The notes: a model not told the origin generated them from the letters alone. Positions 53,167-61,560 are shown, counted from the first letter of the stretch. The stretch: 64,000 nt of DNA from an uncultured Bacteroides sp. (GCA_944322345.1 CALUOO010000001.1:62001-126000); one strand, 5' to 3'. Translations and numbers: made by a program.

Positions 53167-56004
53167 TCAGAAGCGATGAGGACCTCCTCCCATAGGGCCA
53201 CGACCTCCACGAGGGCCACCGGGGCCAAATGCCGGACGATCTCCGCCTCTACCTTCACCACCTTTACCAAACGTATTGAAACGGTAAACGAAGTGTACCA
53301 TAAAGTAACTGCCCAATGTATTGTATTCCGTATCGCTGATCATAGTTGCCGATATAGTACGTGACAAGTTGCTCTGTTGCTGCAAAATATCATAGAACTT
53401 GATACGCACCATTGCGGCATTTCCTTTCAGGAATGATTTGGAGATTTGTGCATTCCACATCAGTTCGTTATTGTCCAATCCGTCTGCATAACCCTCCTTT
53501 ATCCGATAGTTCAGATCTGTAGAAATAGCAACATCCCATGGCAGATTGACATTCATATCCCCACCAATAAGATAGTCGAACGTTTCACGGTTACTGCTGG
53601 TTTGCATGCTGTTGCGTGCCAGATTATAACTGACAGATCCATTCAGAGACATATCAAAAGCATCCGACCGATAACTACCTCTTACTCTCTGTGCTAACAG
53701 AAGATTATGAGTCGTACTCAATACCTGATCTGTATTATTCCCTACACTGGTATAAGACACGTTGTCACTATAACGGGCGTTTCCATTCAGAGAAATAGTG
53801 AATTTCTGATTCTTAAACGGTGTATTAAATCCCCAGAATGAATTCAATGACCAGTTTCCATTCACATTTTCCTTGTGATACTCACGCGATCCGTTCTGTG
53901 GATTGTAAATCATACGGTCTACTACAGCGTTGAGCGTATTCGAATACATCAAATTAATATTGTATTGACTCATTTTTTCAGGGAAAGAACGATTGTATCT
54001 AAGATCAAAGTTATTACTGAACGAAGGTTTCAATCCCGGGTTACCATAACGCATATTCATCGGGTCAGTAATATCTATCACCTCCTGCAAGTCAGAAATG
54101 TTAGGTTCACTGCTTCTTCCCCTATAACGGAAGTTCAGCACATGCTGCTTGCTAAACTTATAACGGAACATTACCGAAGGCGACCAGTTCAGCACATTCT
54201 GCTCCGGAAGATTCTTTTTATAGTTAGGTCCTATCGTGGTTTTACTCAACGAAGATTGGGGAGTAGCAGCCACACCAGCACTATACATCATTTTAGGATA
54301 AATACCACGGATAGATATTTCAGCAGTATGCGTATCATAGAAGTTTTCAACTCTTGTGCTCAGATCATTATCGTAATCGAAGTTCATACGATCCGGATAG
54401 TTGATACTATCATATACTAAAGACTGCGACAGCTGTTTACGATGTGAGAACTGATAACGTAACTGCAAGAAATGATACTTAAATATCGGTTCTGTATAAG
54501 AAGCCGTTACACTCCAGTTACGGCTGTCACTGTTACGATTAGTATAACGGTCTATTTCCGAAATACTATCTGCTTCCGCTTCAGTATAGTCATCATCCAA
54601 CCCATAGAAACTGGCATCAGAATAAGAATAAGAATCTGATTCATTGTCACTATATCCGAACCGGGCTCCCACATGGATATTACGTCCCTCACTATTCAAC
54701 CGGCGGAAAAACATCAAGTTACCGTTAAACGACCAGTTGTGTCCTTTATAGGTAGAGGATGAAGAATTTTCATTTACGGGATTAAGGTCGTTGTTCTTTG
54801 TCAATGTCCACGAACTATTGTCTGATTCTGTATGCGAATAACTCAGATTTGGGCGGAAAACAATAGTAGTCATAGTGTCCGGCCGCCATTCAAAACGGAC
54901 ATCCATACGTGCGTCATGCCTGTCGCGATTCGATGCACTCTTGCTCTCTTCAAAAGTAGACATGTCCTCACCAAGGAATGTTTCCGTAGAACTTTTCCGC
55001 AGGGCATCATTCACCGAATGACCATAATGCACATTTCCTTCCACTTTAATTTTCTCCGTTTCTTTCGCAAAGTTCAGACCCAAAGACTGAGAAGTTGTAA
55101 TACCCGATCCTGCACGTCCGCTCAATCCTTGTCCGGCATCACCAAACTCAGAGAATCCACGATTATTTGTATTGTTGGCAGAAGCTACTATCGAGATACT
55201 TGCATCATCTTTAAAGCGACTGATCATTCCTCCACTCTCATAACGCTCCAAGTTTCCATAACCGGCAATAAGGTTGCCAATCCATCCCTGCTTCATACCC
55301 TTCTTTATTCCAAGGTCAAGCACCGGTTCTTCCTCGCCGTCATCTATCCCTGTATATCGTGCCTGATCGCTCTGCTTCTCATAAGCTTTTACCTTTTCAA
55401 CAATATTGGCGGGAAGATTTTTCATTGACACTTGAGGGTCATCCGAGAAAAACTCCTTCCCATCCACCATAATTTTCTTTATCTCCTTACCATTCAAAGT
55501 GATTTTCCCGTCATCATCAATTTCCACGCCCGGGATTTTCTTTATCAGTTCCTCAAGCATAGAACCCTCGGGTACAGGATAGGCAGCAGCTGAATATTCA
55601 ATGGTATCTTCCCTTACAACCACAGGAGGTGCCTGTGCAGTTACAACAGCCTCCTTCAAGGCCACGGCATCAGAGTCCAGCGATATGTCTCCCAATTGTT
55701 TATTAGGAACATTTTCGGCCAATTGTACAGGAAGATATTTAGTTTGCAATCCAATATAAGAAACCTTGAGCAGATACTTCCCTGCTCCAACTTTCGGAAG
55801 AGTGAACTTACCATCAGTACCACTTGCAATACCAACGACATATGCGCTGTCCGGTACCGACAGCAACTGAACAGTTGCTTGAGAAACTGGCTCTTTCAAA
55901 GCCGTATCCAACACACGTCCCGAGACTGAAATAACTTTCTTCTGTGCAAACATGGAAATAGTGCCCAACATTATCAGCACCATCCAAATAGAAAACCTTT
56001 TCAT
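53167..56004 (-). CDS. Outer-membrane beta-barrel protein with carboxypeptidase-regulatory-like domain
   Basis: The 945-residue protein has a signal peptide (MKRFSIWMVLIMLGTISMFAQ), a CarboxypepD_reg-like domain at 25-110 (SVSGRVLDTALKEPVSQATVQLLSV... GKFTLPKVGAGKYLLKVSYIG), a plug-like region with SMLEELIKKIPGVEIDDDGKITLNGKEIKKIMVDGKEFF, and a long OMP_b-brl_3-type barrel. A Gly/Arg/Pro-rich tail (GGEGRGGDRPAFGPGGPRGGRG) follows the last strands, so the terminal aromatic signal is masked or ends at F of the final HRF. No TonB box is clear. The ligand is unknown. It is alone, with no SusD partner. Confidence 0.85.
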   Translation of the reverse strand: MKRFSIWMVLIMLGTISMFAQKKVISVSGRVLDTALKEPVSQATVQLLSVPDSAYVVGIASGTDGKFTLPKVGAGKYLLKVSYIGLQTKYLPVQLAENVPNKQLGDISLDSDAVALKEAVVTAQAPPVVVREDTIEYSAAAYPVPEGSMLEELIKKIPGVEIDDDGKITLNGKEIKKIMVDGKEFFSDDPQVSMKNLPANIVEKVKAYEKQSDQARYTGIDDGEEEPVLDLGIKKGMKQGWIGNLIAGYGNLERYESGGMISRFKDDASISIVASANNTNNRGFSEFGDAGQGLSGRAGSGITTSQSLGLNFAKETEKIKVEGNVHYGHSVNDALRKSSTETFLGEDMSTFEESKSASNRDRHDARMDVRFEWRPDTMTTIVFRPNLSYSHTESDNSSWTLTKNNDLNPVNENSSSSTYKGHNWSFNGNLMFFRRLNSEGRNIHVGARFGYSDNESDSYSYSDASFYGLDDDYTEAEADSISEIDRYTNRNSDSRNWSVTASYTEPIFKYHFLQLRYQFSHRKQLSQSLVYDSINYPDRMNFDYDNDLSTRVENFYDTHTAEISIRGIYPKMMYSAGVAATPQSSLSKTTIGPNYKKNLPEQNVLNWSPSVMFRYKFSKQHVLNFRYRGRSSEPNISDLQEVIDITDPMNMRYGNPGLKPSFSNNFDLRYNRSFPEKMSQYNINLMYSNTLNAVVDRMIYNPQNGSREYHKENVNGNWSLNSFWGFNTPFKNQKFTISLNGNARYSDNVSYTSVGNNTDQVLSTTHNLLLAQRVRGSYRSDAFDMSLNGSVSYNLARNSMQTSSNRETFDYLIGGDMNVNLPWDVAISTDLNYRIKEGYADGLDNNELMWNAQISKSFLKGNAAMVRIKFYDILQQQSNLSRTISATMISDTEYNTLGSYFMVHFVYRFNTFGKGGEGRGGDRPAFGPGGPRGGRGPMGGGPHRF

Positions 56005-56088
56005 TTATACCTTAATTACGATTTTAGTAGTAGTCAAACAACGTCTTTTTGACTTTTTGAATCGTAAAAGGTTTAATTCGCCATCAGT

Positions 56089-56493
56089 TTATCTCTTAAA
56101 TAATCGATTAACAAGCTCTTTTTTTAGACCAAACTCCAAACAAAGCACATTAAATATTAAAAATGTCAGAAAGGATGAAGTATCAACATTTACGACATCA
56201 CCGTGAACAACCCTCCACAGCATACCGCCAAACACAAAGAAAAATGTCAGAAAAACAGCATTACGAACAGCACTGTTACGAATACGCTCTGTTTCGTAAT
56301 TTTCATTTTTACTTAAGGCAAAAATTATCAGCAGACATCCCGCCATCATCAGGAGCTTTGTACATTCCTTATAGAACAATAGATTCTGATCCGTCACCAT
56401 ACCCTGTAAATACAAAAGGGGGAGAATAAACAATGCTACAACTAAAACCAAATATCCCAAAGGACGGCAGAATACAGGTAATAATGCTTTCAT
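56089..56493 (-). CDS. Small membrane protein with about four helices, unknown
   Basis: The 134-residue product has hydrophobic segments at 13-32, 44-60, 77-93 and 104-120, with a basic C terminus (LKKELVNRLFKR). No family is recognised. The minus-strand box TACTTTTG (56533-56526) lies 33 bases before the ATG and supports expression. The downstream barrel gene starts 84 bases later on the same strand. Confidence 0.6.
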   Translation of the reverse strand: MKALLPVFCRPLGYLVLVVALFILPLLYLQGMVTDQNLLFYKECTKLLMMAGCLLIIFALSKNENYETERIRNSAVRNAVFLTFFFVFGGMLWRVVHGDVVNVDTSSFLTFLIFNVLCLEFGLKKELVNRLFKR

Positions 56494-56525
56494 ATATTTC
56501 TATCAAACTAACGTTTTACGACAGA

Positions 56526-56561
56526 CAAAAGTAAGGAAAAAAAATATTTTCCATACTTTTG
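56526..56561. promoter_or_regulatory. Divergent promoters of the small membrane gene (-) and aroB (+)
   Basis: Minus strand TACTTTTG at 56533-56526; plus strand TACTTTTG at 56554-56561, 24 bases before the aroB ATG. Confidence 0.6.
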
Positions 56562-56584
56562 CAGGCAGAAAACATACAAAAGTT

Positions 56585-57646
56585 ATGGAGAAACAAAAAA
56601 TAATTCTTTGTGAGAGTCTAAAGAATGATCTTGAACAAGCAATCAAGGATTGCCCGCACGACAAGTTATTTATTTTGACAGATGAGCATACACACCAATT
56701 ATGCCTGCCTTATCTGAAATCTCTCTCCCTCCTAAACGATGCAATAGAAATATGTATCGGTGCCGAAGACATCAACAAGACTCTGGAATCATTATCCTCC
56801 GTTTGGATGACACTCAGTAACAAAGGAGCTACACGCCATTCGCTTTTGCTGAATATAGGAGGCGGGATGGTTACTGACCTTGGCGGATTTGCAGCTGCCA
56901 CTTTCAAACGTGGAATCTCCTATATCAACATCCCTACAACCCTGTTGGCAATGGTAGACGCATCAGTTGGAGGTAAAACCGGAATCAACTTCAACGGACT
57001 TAAAAACGAAATCGGATGTTTTGCCCCTGCCAGAAGCGTATTAATCGACACTAATTTCCTCAGGACATTGGACAATCATAATTTCTTCTCAGGATATGCC
57101 GAAATGCTCAAACATGGCCTGATCAGCAATCTTCAACACTGGATTGCCCTATTAGATTTTGATACGTCTGCTATCGACTATCAGAAACTACAGCAATTGG
57201 TTGGAGAGTCTGTAAAAGTGAAAGAGGACATCGTAACTCAGGATCCATTTGAACACGGTGTACGAAAAGCTCTCAACCTGGGCCATACTGTAGGGCATGC
57301 CTTCGAAAGCTTGGCTCTTGCCGAAAGGCGACCGGTGCTGCACGGTTATGCAGTAGCATGGGGACTAGTCTGCGAACTTTATCTGTCACACATTAAAGTC
57401 GGTTTCCCTAAAGATAAAATGCGTCAGACCATTCAGTTCATCAAAGAAAACTATGGTGTCTTTGCATTCAACTGCAACCACTATGAACAACTGTATGCCC
57501 TTATGACGCACGACAAAAAAAACATTTCCGACCATATCAACTTTACTTTATTGAGAGAGATCGGTGATATTCAGATCAATCAGACAACCGATAAAGAAAC
57601 CATTTTCGAGATGCTCGATTTTTATCGTGAATGTATGGGGAGTTAA
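56585..57646 (+). CDS. aroB: 3-dehydroquinate synthase
   Basis: The 353-residue enzyme has the NAD-binding IGGGMVTDLGGFAAATFKRG (91-110), VDASVGGKTGINFNGLKNEIG, and the zinc-site NLGHTVGHAFE with the downstream HGYAVAWG. It makes 3-dehydroquinate from DAHP, step two of the shikimate pathway. It is monocistronic between a -7 box and a strong terminator. The family assignment is firm. Confidence 0.97.
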   Translation: MEKQKIILCESLKNDLEQAIKDCPHDKLFILTDEHTHQLCLPYLKSLSLLNDAIEICIGAEDINKTLESLSSVWMTLSNKGATRHSLLLNIGGGMVTDLGGFAAATFKRGISYINIPTTLLAMVDASVGGKTGINFNGLKNEIGCFAPARSVLIDTNFLRTLDNHNFFSGYAEMLKHGLISNLQHWIALLDFDTSAIDYQKLQQLVGESVKVKEDIVTQDPFEHGVRKALNLGHTVGHAFESLALAERRPVLHGYAVAWGLVCELYLSHIKVGFPKDKMRQTIQFIKENYGVFAFNCNHYEQLYALMTHDKKNISDHINFTLLREIGDIQINQTTDKETIFEMLDFYRECMGS

Positions 57647-57659
57647 AAATCAGAACTAT

Positions 57660-57692
57660 AAAGGAGTTGAGTATTATCCGACTCCTTTTTTG
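57660..57692 (+). terminator. Terminator of aroB
   Basis: AAGGAGT (57661-57667) pairs with ACTCCTT (57681-57687) and a six-T run follows. Confidence 0.85.
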
Positions 57693-57762
57693 TTGTCTGC
57701 TAACATTACTGCAAATAAAGCCCCAATGCAATATTAAGACTTGTTAGATCCTTCTTGTTTTA

Positions 57763-58611
57763 TCAGAGTAAATACCTTACCACAGACTCCCAATCGGGAA
57801 ACTGTTCTGAACCGAATAATATAAGCTCACCTTTAAAATCTGCAGCACCATTTTTCTTCCTGTCATCTATTAAGTAACCGCCTACATTCAGATCTTTATG
57901 ATGCGACAAAATTAAGCGCTTATAACATGTTTCACCCAAATAACGTTTCACCCATTCCAACTTATCAGACCACGCACTTGGGTTGTTCCAAGGAGCTGTT
58001 GATAATATGTAAATGTCATATTTGTCCTTTAAACGATTTATGGCATCTATTGCCCCTTCATTGGGCTGCATTTTAGAAAATATATTAGGAACTTCATCAT
58101 AGCATCCCATGTATTGTTTTTTCAAATCGTCACTTAAGGTGTCTATGCCCGATTGAAAGTTTACCAATACATTATCCATGTCTACATATAAAACTTTCTT
58201 ATTTGAACGTTGTTCGAGGAAATCCAACGCTGTTTTATATGTTTCCATTTTCCAATGAGGCTTACCACCCAAACGAGACAAATCCATGTTGTCTTTCAAA
58301 TCTTGTATTTTAACTTTCACGGCAAGCGGATTGGTCGCTACACGTTGGATAAATGTCTGGTAATCCTCGCCTTTTATTTTGGTCAGGCACTTTAAAGCAT
58401 CCAATACGTCATCACTAAACCCCTGTGTTTTCAATTCCTCCAATGTTATAGGAGTATCTTCTACTACATCGTGCAGCAATGCCACAATCTTTTCATCTTC
58501 TGTTTGGCAACGTAATGCCACCCTCATAGGGTGAAGTATGTACGGAGCGCCAGCTTTGTCTGTCTGCCCCAAATGCGCCTTATAAGCAATGTCTAAAGCT
58601 TTGTTCAACAT
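57763..58611 (-). CDS. HD (alarmone-hydrolase-like) domain fused to HAD 5'-nucleotidase-like domain
   Basis: Residues 1-130 form an HD domain like the hydrolase half of RelA/SpoT: HPMRVAL (H27), ALLHDVVEDT (H47-D48) and VKIQDLKDNMD (D104). Residues 138-282 look like a 5'(3')-deoxyribonucleotidase of the HAD class: VDMDNVLVNF (D144, D146), STAPWNNPSAW (204-214), a KDLNVGGYLIDDRKKNG loop with D249-D250. Both active sites appear intact in one chain. The natural guess is degradation of alarmone or unusual nucleotides, but the combination is unfamiliar to me. The gene follows an unknown small gene by 20 bases. The base composition is more AT-rich than in nearby core genes. Confidence 0.75.
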   Translation of the reverse strand: MLNKALDIAYKAHLGQTDKAGAPYILHPMRVALRCQTEDEKIVALLHDVVEDTPITLEELKTQGFSDDVLDALKCLTKIKGEDYQTFIQRVATNPLAVKVKIQDLKDNMDLSRLGGKPHWKMETYKTALDFLEQRSNKKVLYVDMDNVLVNFQSGIDTLSDDLKKQYMGCYDEVPNIFSKMQPNEGAIDAINRLKDKYDIYILSTAPWNNPSAWSDKLEWVKRYLGETCYKRLILSHHKDLNVGGYLIDDRKKNGAADFKGELILFGSEQFPDWESVVRYLL

Positions 58612-58631
58612 ATTATTTTAGTTATAATTAT

Positions 58632-58964
58632 TCATCGGTTAGCGGTGCACGTGGAATGGCAAGTGTGTCTTCCCCCCAAAAAGCCACCTGTCATTTCAAT
58701 GTAGTCGTATATAATATTGACAATATGTTCCAACTTACTATATGAAAAAATAATCTTCTTCTTTTTTAATTGATTGTCTATGTAATCTACGGTTTCTTCA
58801 AAACTGACATACCTACCAAAACCTATAACATTATTCCAATAATCGCCAAAGGCCGTATCAATTGCCTCCCAAATGAATATCGGAAGATCAAATTTGATTC
58901 GATTATATACAGCAATCTTTACTCTGTCCTTATCTATAATACCTGTATCCATTTCATTCTGCAA
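58632..58964 (-). CDS. Hypothetical protein, 110 residues, first gene of the HD-HAD unit
   Basis: No family is recognised. The protein is helical and charged (FEETVDYIDNQLKKKKIIFSYSKLEHIVNIIYDYIEM) with a Cys/His-rich tail (GGRHTCHSTC) that could bind metal or be a frame remnant. A -7 box TACCTTTG on the minus strand at 59001-58994 lies 30 bases upstream of the ATG. Only 20 bases separate it from the HD-HAD gene, implying one transcript. Confidence 0.5.
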   Translation of the reverse strand: MQNEMDTGIIDKDRVKIAVYNRIKFDLPIFIWEAIDTAFGDYWNNVIGFGRYVSFEETVDYIDNQLKKKKIIFSYSKLEHIVNIIYDYIEMTGGFLGGRHTCHSTCTANR

Positions 58965-58993
58965 TATTGTTAGGTATTAAACTATGTCTGATA

Positions 58994-59001
58994 CAAAGGT
59001 A
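58994..59001 (-). promoter_or_regulatory. -7 promoter box of the HD-HAD unit
   Basis: TACCTTTG reads on the minus strand. No clear -33 element was found. Confidence 0.5.
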
Positions 59002-59104
59002 GTTAAAAAAGTCAGACCTATTAAATTTGACGATAATTTATCTTATATTGGTGGTATAATGAAATAAACATAGATATTAACCCCCAATAACATCAATAGC
59101 CACT

Positions 59105-59144
59105 GGCAATGGGAAGTATTAGAATGGATAAAATACTTATTGCC
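59105..59144. repeat. Isolated hairpin in the gap before tRNA-Pro
   Basis: GGCAAT (59105-59110) and AAGTATT (59114-59120) pair with AATACTT (59132-59138) and ATTGCC (59139-59144), with a GGG bulge. No T-run follows. The rest of 59002-59298 is AT-rich with no other gene that I could see. Confidence 0.4.
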
Positions 59145-59298
59145 ACAATAACTGTCAGGTATTCTTTTGACTTTCATTGATAAAAACAGCATGTTTGTAT
59201 TGGAAAAATCTATATTATATAATACGCTATAAAACAGCGAACTAGGAATATACGTAAATAAAATATGGGAAAAAACTTGTTAGTTCCAAATAAAGCAG

Positions 59299-59306
59299 TA
59301 CCTTTG
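59299..59306 (+). promoter_or_regulatory. -7 promoter box of tRNA-Pro
   Basis: TACCTTTG ends 11 bases before the tRNA, as expected for a directly transcribed tRNA gene. Confidence 0.65.
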
Positions 59307-59317
59307 CATCCGCAATT

Positions 59318-59392
59318 CGGGGTGTAGCTCAGCCCGGTTAGAGTACGCGTCTGGGGGGCGTGTGGTCGCTGGTTCGAATCCAGTCACCCCGA
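59318..59392 (+). tRNA. tRNA-Pro (anticodon GGG)
   Basis: The 75-nt sequence has acceptor stem CGGGGTG/CACCCCG, D-arm with AGCTC and GAG, T-arm CTGG-TTCGAAT-CCAG, and the loop with GGG after T33 (CTGGGGGG). It reads CCC/CCT codons. The CCA is not encoded. Its position next to accessory genes fits an integration hotspot. Confidence 0.93.
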
Positions 59393-59400
59393 CTGAAGAA

Positions 59401-59442
59401 AAGCATTGATAATCTGATGATTGTCGATGCTTTTTCTTTTTT
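59401..59442 (+). terminator. Terminator of tRNA-Pro
   Basis: A 14-bp stem (59401-59414 with 59419-59432, two G-U pairs) with a TGAT loop is followed by a T-rich tract. Confidence 0.88.
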
Positions 59443-59769
59443 GGTAACGCCATTTTAGGATGCGGTTTAATTGATCAAATTAAACCAGCAATTAAACCAA
59501 GAAAACGTGACGATTGAGGATCTTTATCTGATGCAGCAATTGGACAACACTTCCATGAGTGAACACCATTTCTGCCAGATAATAGGCAAGATGCGTCTTT
59601 ATCAATGTTGCCTACGGGCTACCAAAAAGAATGGCTTTGGGAATCAATGCAGCTTTGCATGGTAATGAAAGATATAAATGGTTCATTGATTAAATGAACT
59701 TATTGATTGAGAGAGAAAAGGACATCCATAAAGAATGCCCTTTTCTTAAATATCCAATAATTAACCATT
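59443..59769. other. Gene-poor stretch between tRNA-Pro and the toxin-antitoxin pair
   Basis: GGTTTAATT (59464-59472) and AATTAAACC (59478-59486) form a 9-bp inverted repeat, and AATTAAACC recurs directly at 59490-59498. A 64-codon frame at 59471-59665 starts inside the repeat and has no recognisable domain; it is more likely decayed mobile DNA than a gene. No duplicate of the tRNA 3' end was seen here. Confidence 0.4.
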
Positions 59770-59822
59770 TATATTTGCAGGTACGTAAATAAGTACATAT
59801 CTTTGTAACACAGCAAAGGAGG
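59770..59822 (+). promoter_or_regulatory. Toxin-antitoxin promoter with operator-like GTAC repeat and a strong ribosome-binding site
   Basis: TTTG (59774-59777) is followed after 20 bases by TATCTTTG (59798-59805), a full consensus. Between the two boxes GTAC occurs at 59781-59784 and 59793-59796, suited to autorepression by the complex. AAAGGAGG (59815-59822) is a classic Shine-Dalgarno sequence, rare in this genome. Confidence 0.6.
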
Positions 59823-59826
59823 ATTT

Positions 59827-60117
59827 ATGAAAACAGCCAATTACACCGATTTAAGAGCCAACTTGAAAAGCTACATTGATGCGGTCATTGATGATTATGA
59901 TACCGTAGTTATCAATCGCGGGAATGGCAAAGGAGTGGTAATGATTTCTTTGGATGAATACAATTCTCTGAAAGAAACAGAATACATCATGTCTTCACCT
60001 GAAACGATGAAAGCAATCCATAAGGGAGAAGAAGATATTAAGAACGGTAACTTCATGTCCCAGAACGAAAATGAAAGCATAGAGGATTTCTTAAAACGGG
60101 CAGCATGTACAGAATAA
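59827..60117 (+). CDS. Type II antitoxin, YefM/Phd family
   Basis: The 96-residue protein opens with ANYTDLRANLKSYIDAV, the Phd/YefM fold that binds operator DNA, then VVINRGNGKGVVMISLDEYNSLKETEY, the family's strand-turn-helix. The C-terminal part (GEEDIKNGNFMSQNENESIEDFLKR) is the flexible toxin-neutralising tail. The ATG is preceded by a strong AAAGGAGG. It overlaps the toxin gene by 13 bases, the usual arrangement. The complex likely represses its own promoter. Confidence 0.9.
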   Translation: MKTANYTDLRANLKSYIDAVIDDYDTVVINRGNGKGVVMISLDEYNSLKETEYIMSSPETMKAIHKGEEDIKNGNFMSQNENESIEDFLKRAACTE

Positions 60118-60380
60118 CATTATCAGAGCAGGCACGAAAAGAATATCTATACTTCATCCAAAGCGGGAATAAGGCTATCTTAAATAAAATCAAAACTTTA
60201 TTGGAAGATATTGCCGCACACCCATATACTGGAATAGGAAAACCTGAACCGCTTAAATATGAACTGGCAGGAAAATGGTCAAGACGAATAAATGCCGAGC
60301 ATAGAATTGTCTACTCTGTACATGATGATACAATAGAGGTTTATATCTTTTCCATGAGATACCATTACGCCAAGAAATAA
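60105..60380 (+). CDS. Type II toxin, Txe/YoeB family ribosome-dependent mRNA endonuclease
   Basis: The 91-residue protein has the YoeB pattern: SEQARKEYLYFIQSGNKAILNKIKTLLEDIAAHPYTGIGKPEPLKYELAGKWSRRINAEHRIVYSV and the C-terminal MRYHY. The catalytic-region Glu, Arg and His (about E64, R67 and H87-H88) are retained, so it is probably active. It cleaves mRNA in the ribosome A site by family analogy. It overlaps the antitoxin gene, giving translational coupling. Confidence 0.92.
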   Translation: MYRITLSEQARKEYLYFIQSGNKAILNKIKTLLEDIAAHPYTGIGKPEPLKYELAGKWSRRINAEHRIVYSVHDDTIEVYIFSMRYHYAKK

Positions 60381-60403
60381 AAGATACCACATTATTAATA
60401 ATG

Positions 60404-60443
60404 AAGAAAGGGCAGCTATTCAGTTAGTTGCCCTTTTCTTTTT
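60404..60443. terminator. Terminator between the toxin-antitoxin and lipoprotein genes
   Basis: GAAAGGGCAGCT (60406-60417) pairs with AGTTGCCCTTTTC (60426-60438), followed by T's on plus; A-rich flanks allow action on minus as well. Confidence 0.8.
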
Positions 60444-60445
60444 AA

Positions 60446-61318
60446 TCACTCGACCGTATGACATACAACCACCGTCTTCACTTTAGCTTCCGGATATTTA
60501 TTCTGATAATATGCTGTCAAGTCTTCATAAAACCACGGACGAATATGACTATTGCTACTCTCGTTGGGCTTGGCAGACGAAATCATTAACACATCATAAG
60601 AATACTCCCCACGATCTGCATCGTTAAAAGTATACATGAAAGTCCATCTCATCGCAGCCGTTATTTGCCCCTCAGGTGGAAGGAGTTTATATGATTCTGG
60701 AAAAGCAGAGATATCAACATTATTTTTAACCAGACTGCCATGTAGCAATGTCGCCTTATTCTCGTCAGTAAGCATCCATTGATTAACGTCATTACTAAAA
60801 AGATAATAACATCGCCAAGGTATGTGAGGATTATTTTTAAGATCCTCTTCCACAATTTCTTTCTGCTCGGCATCAACTATATATGAAACGTGAATGGGAC
60901 GAAACTCATACCTCTCTTCCGGAATAAAGTTTTTTGGCAATCCGGCAGATTCTTTTTTCTCTTTTGACAATATTTGCAACAACTTATATTCTGTCCACGA
61001 CGGTTCTCCCTTACGGTCATCCAGATAGTTTGTCTCGCTAATACGGACATGATATTCATACCCACTTTCGTAATCGAAGCCTTCAATATAAGAAAGTTGC
61101 CTCCAATCCTGTGTCTCTGCTTCCTTTACGGCATACACTTCACTGAAAAAATCCCTCCCATAAAATACAATACCGGTCAATTTCTTTGAAGCAACGGTCA
61201 GAGTATATTCCTTGTAGCCTGTTATTCGTTCACCCTCTTCATTTTCCTGATTACAGCTTACCAAACTATACAGACACATGAATGCCATCACAACCCGCAA
61301 TATACTTATCTGTCTCAT
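60446..61318 (-). CDS. Lipoprotein with DUF4377-like segment
   Basis: The start is the ATG at 61316-61318 (MRQISILRVVMAFMCLYSLVSC), because the longer frame would begin in the promoter box. The lipobox SLVSC and the acidic NQENEEGE tail predict a lipoprotein. At about 80-115, YIEGFDYESGYEYHVRISETNY and WTEYKLLQILSKEKK match the DUF4377 pattern. The remaining 180 residues have no recognised domain (FYEDLTAYYQNKYPEAKVKTVVV at the end). The role is unknown. It is a single gene. Confidence 0.65.
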   Translation of the reverse strand: MRQISILRVVMAFMCLYSLVSCNQENEEGERITGYKEYTLTVASKKLTGIVFYGRDFFSEVYAVKEAETQDWRQLSYIEGFDYESGYEYHVRISETNYLDDRKGEPSWTEYKLLQILSKEKKESAGLPKNFIPEERYEFRPIHVSYIVDAEQKEIVEEDLKNNPHIPWRCYYLFSNDVNQWMLTDENKATLLHGSLVKNNVDISAFPESYKLLPPEGQITAAMRWTFMYTFNDADRGEYSYDVLMISSAKPNESSNSHIRPWFYEDLTAYYQNKYPEAKVKTVVVCHTVE

Positions 61319-61348
61319 ATCAATAAATCTAAAAAACGTTGTAGGTAG

Positions 61349-61356
61349 CAAATTTA
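61349..61356 (-). promoter_or_regulatory. -7 promoter box of the DUF4377-like lipoprotein gene
   Basis: TAAATTTG reads on the minus strand, 31 bases before the ATG at 61318. Confidence 0.55.
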
Positions 61357-61437
61357 ACCGTAGCAGAACATAATAGAGAAGACGGAAGTCCTAATTTATA
61401 TTAATCGACGTTTTTTTCAACATAGGTTGACGACATA

Positions 61438-61560
61438 TCATATTGTCACTGTCTTACGGATTCTGCTCATGTGTGTCGGAGTTATCTTCAGGTAAGAGGC
61501 AATCTCTTTCAAAGCCACCATCTGCAATATTTCCGAACATTTCTCTAAAAGCAAAAAGTT
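61438..61560 (-). pseudogene. Remnant of a Crp/Fnr-family regulator (C-terminal helix-turn-helix)
   Basis: A 40-codon open stretch on the minus strand, with no start codon of its own, ends in ALKEIASYLKITPTHMSRIRK and a TGA at 61438. This is the recognition helix pattern of Crp/Fnr-type regulators. A stop (TGA) immediately precedes it, inside the inverted first unit of array D. The rest of the gene is absent, so only the last exon-like fragment survives. Confidence 0.75.

Noticed and set aside
59471-59665. 64-codon frame as an integrase remnant
   Set aside because: No integrase motif can be seen; it starts in an inverted repeat and is kept only as gene-poor DNA.
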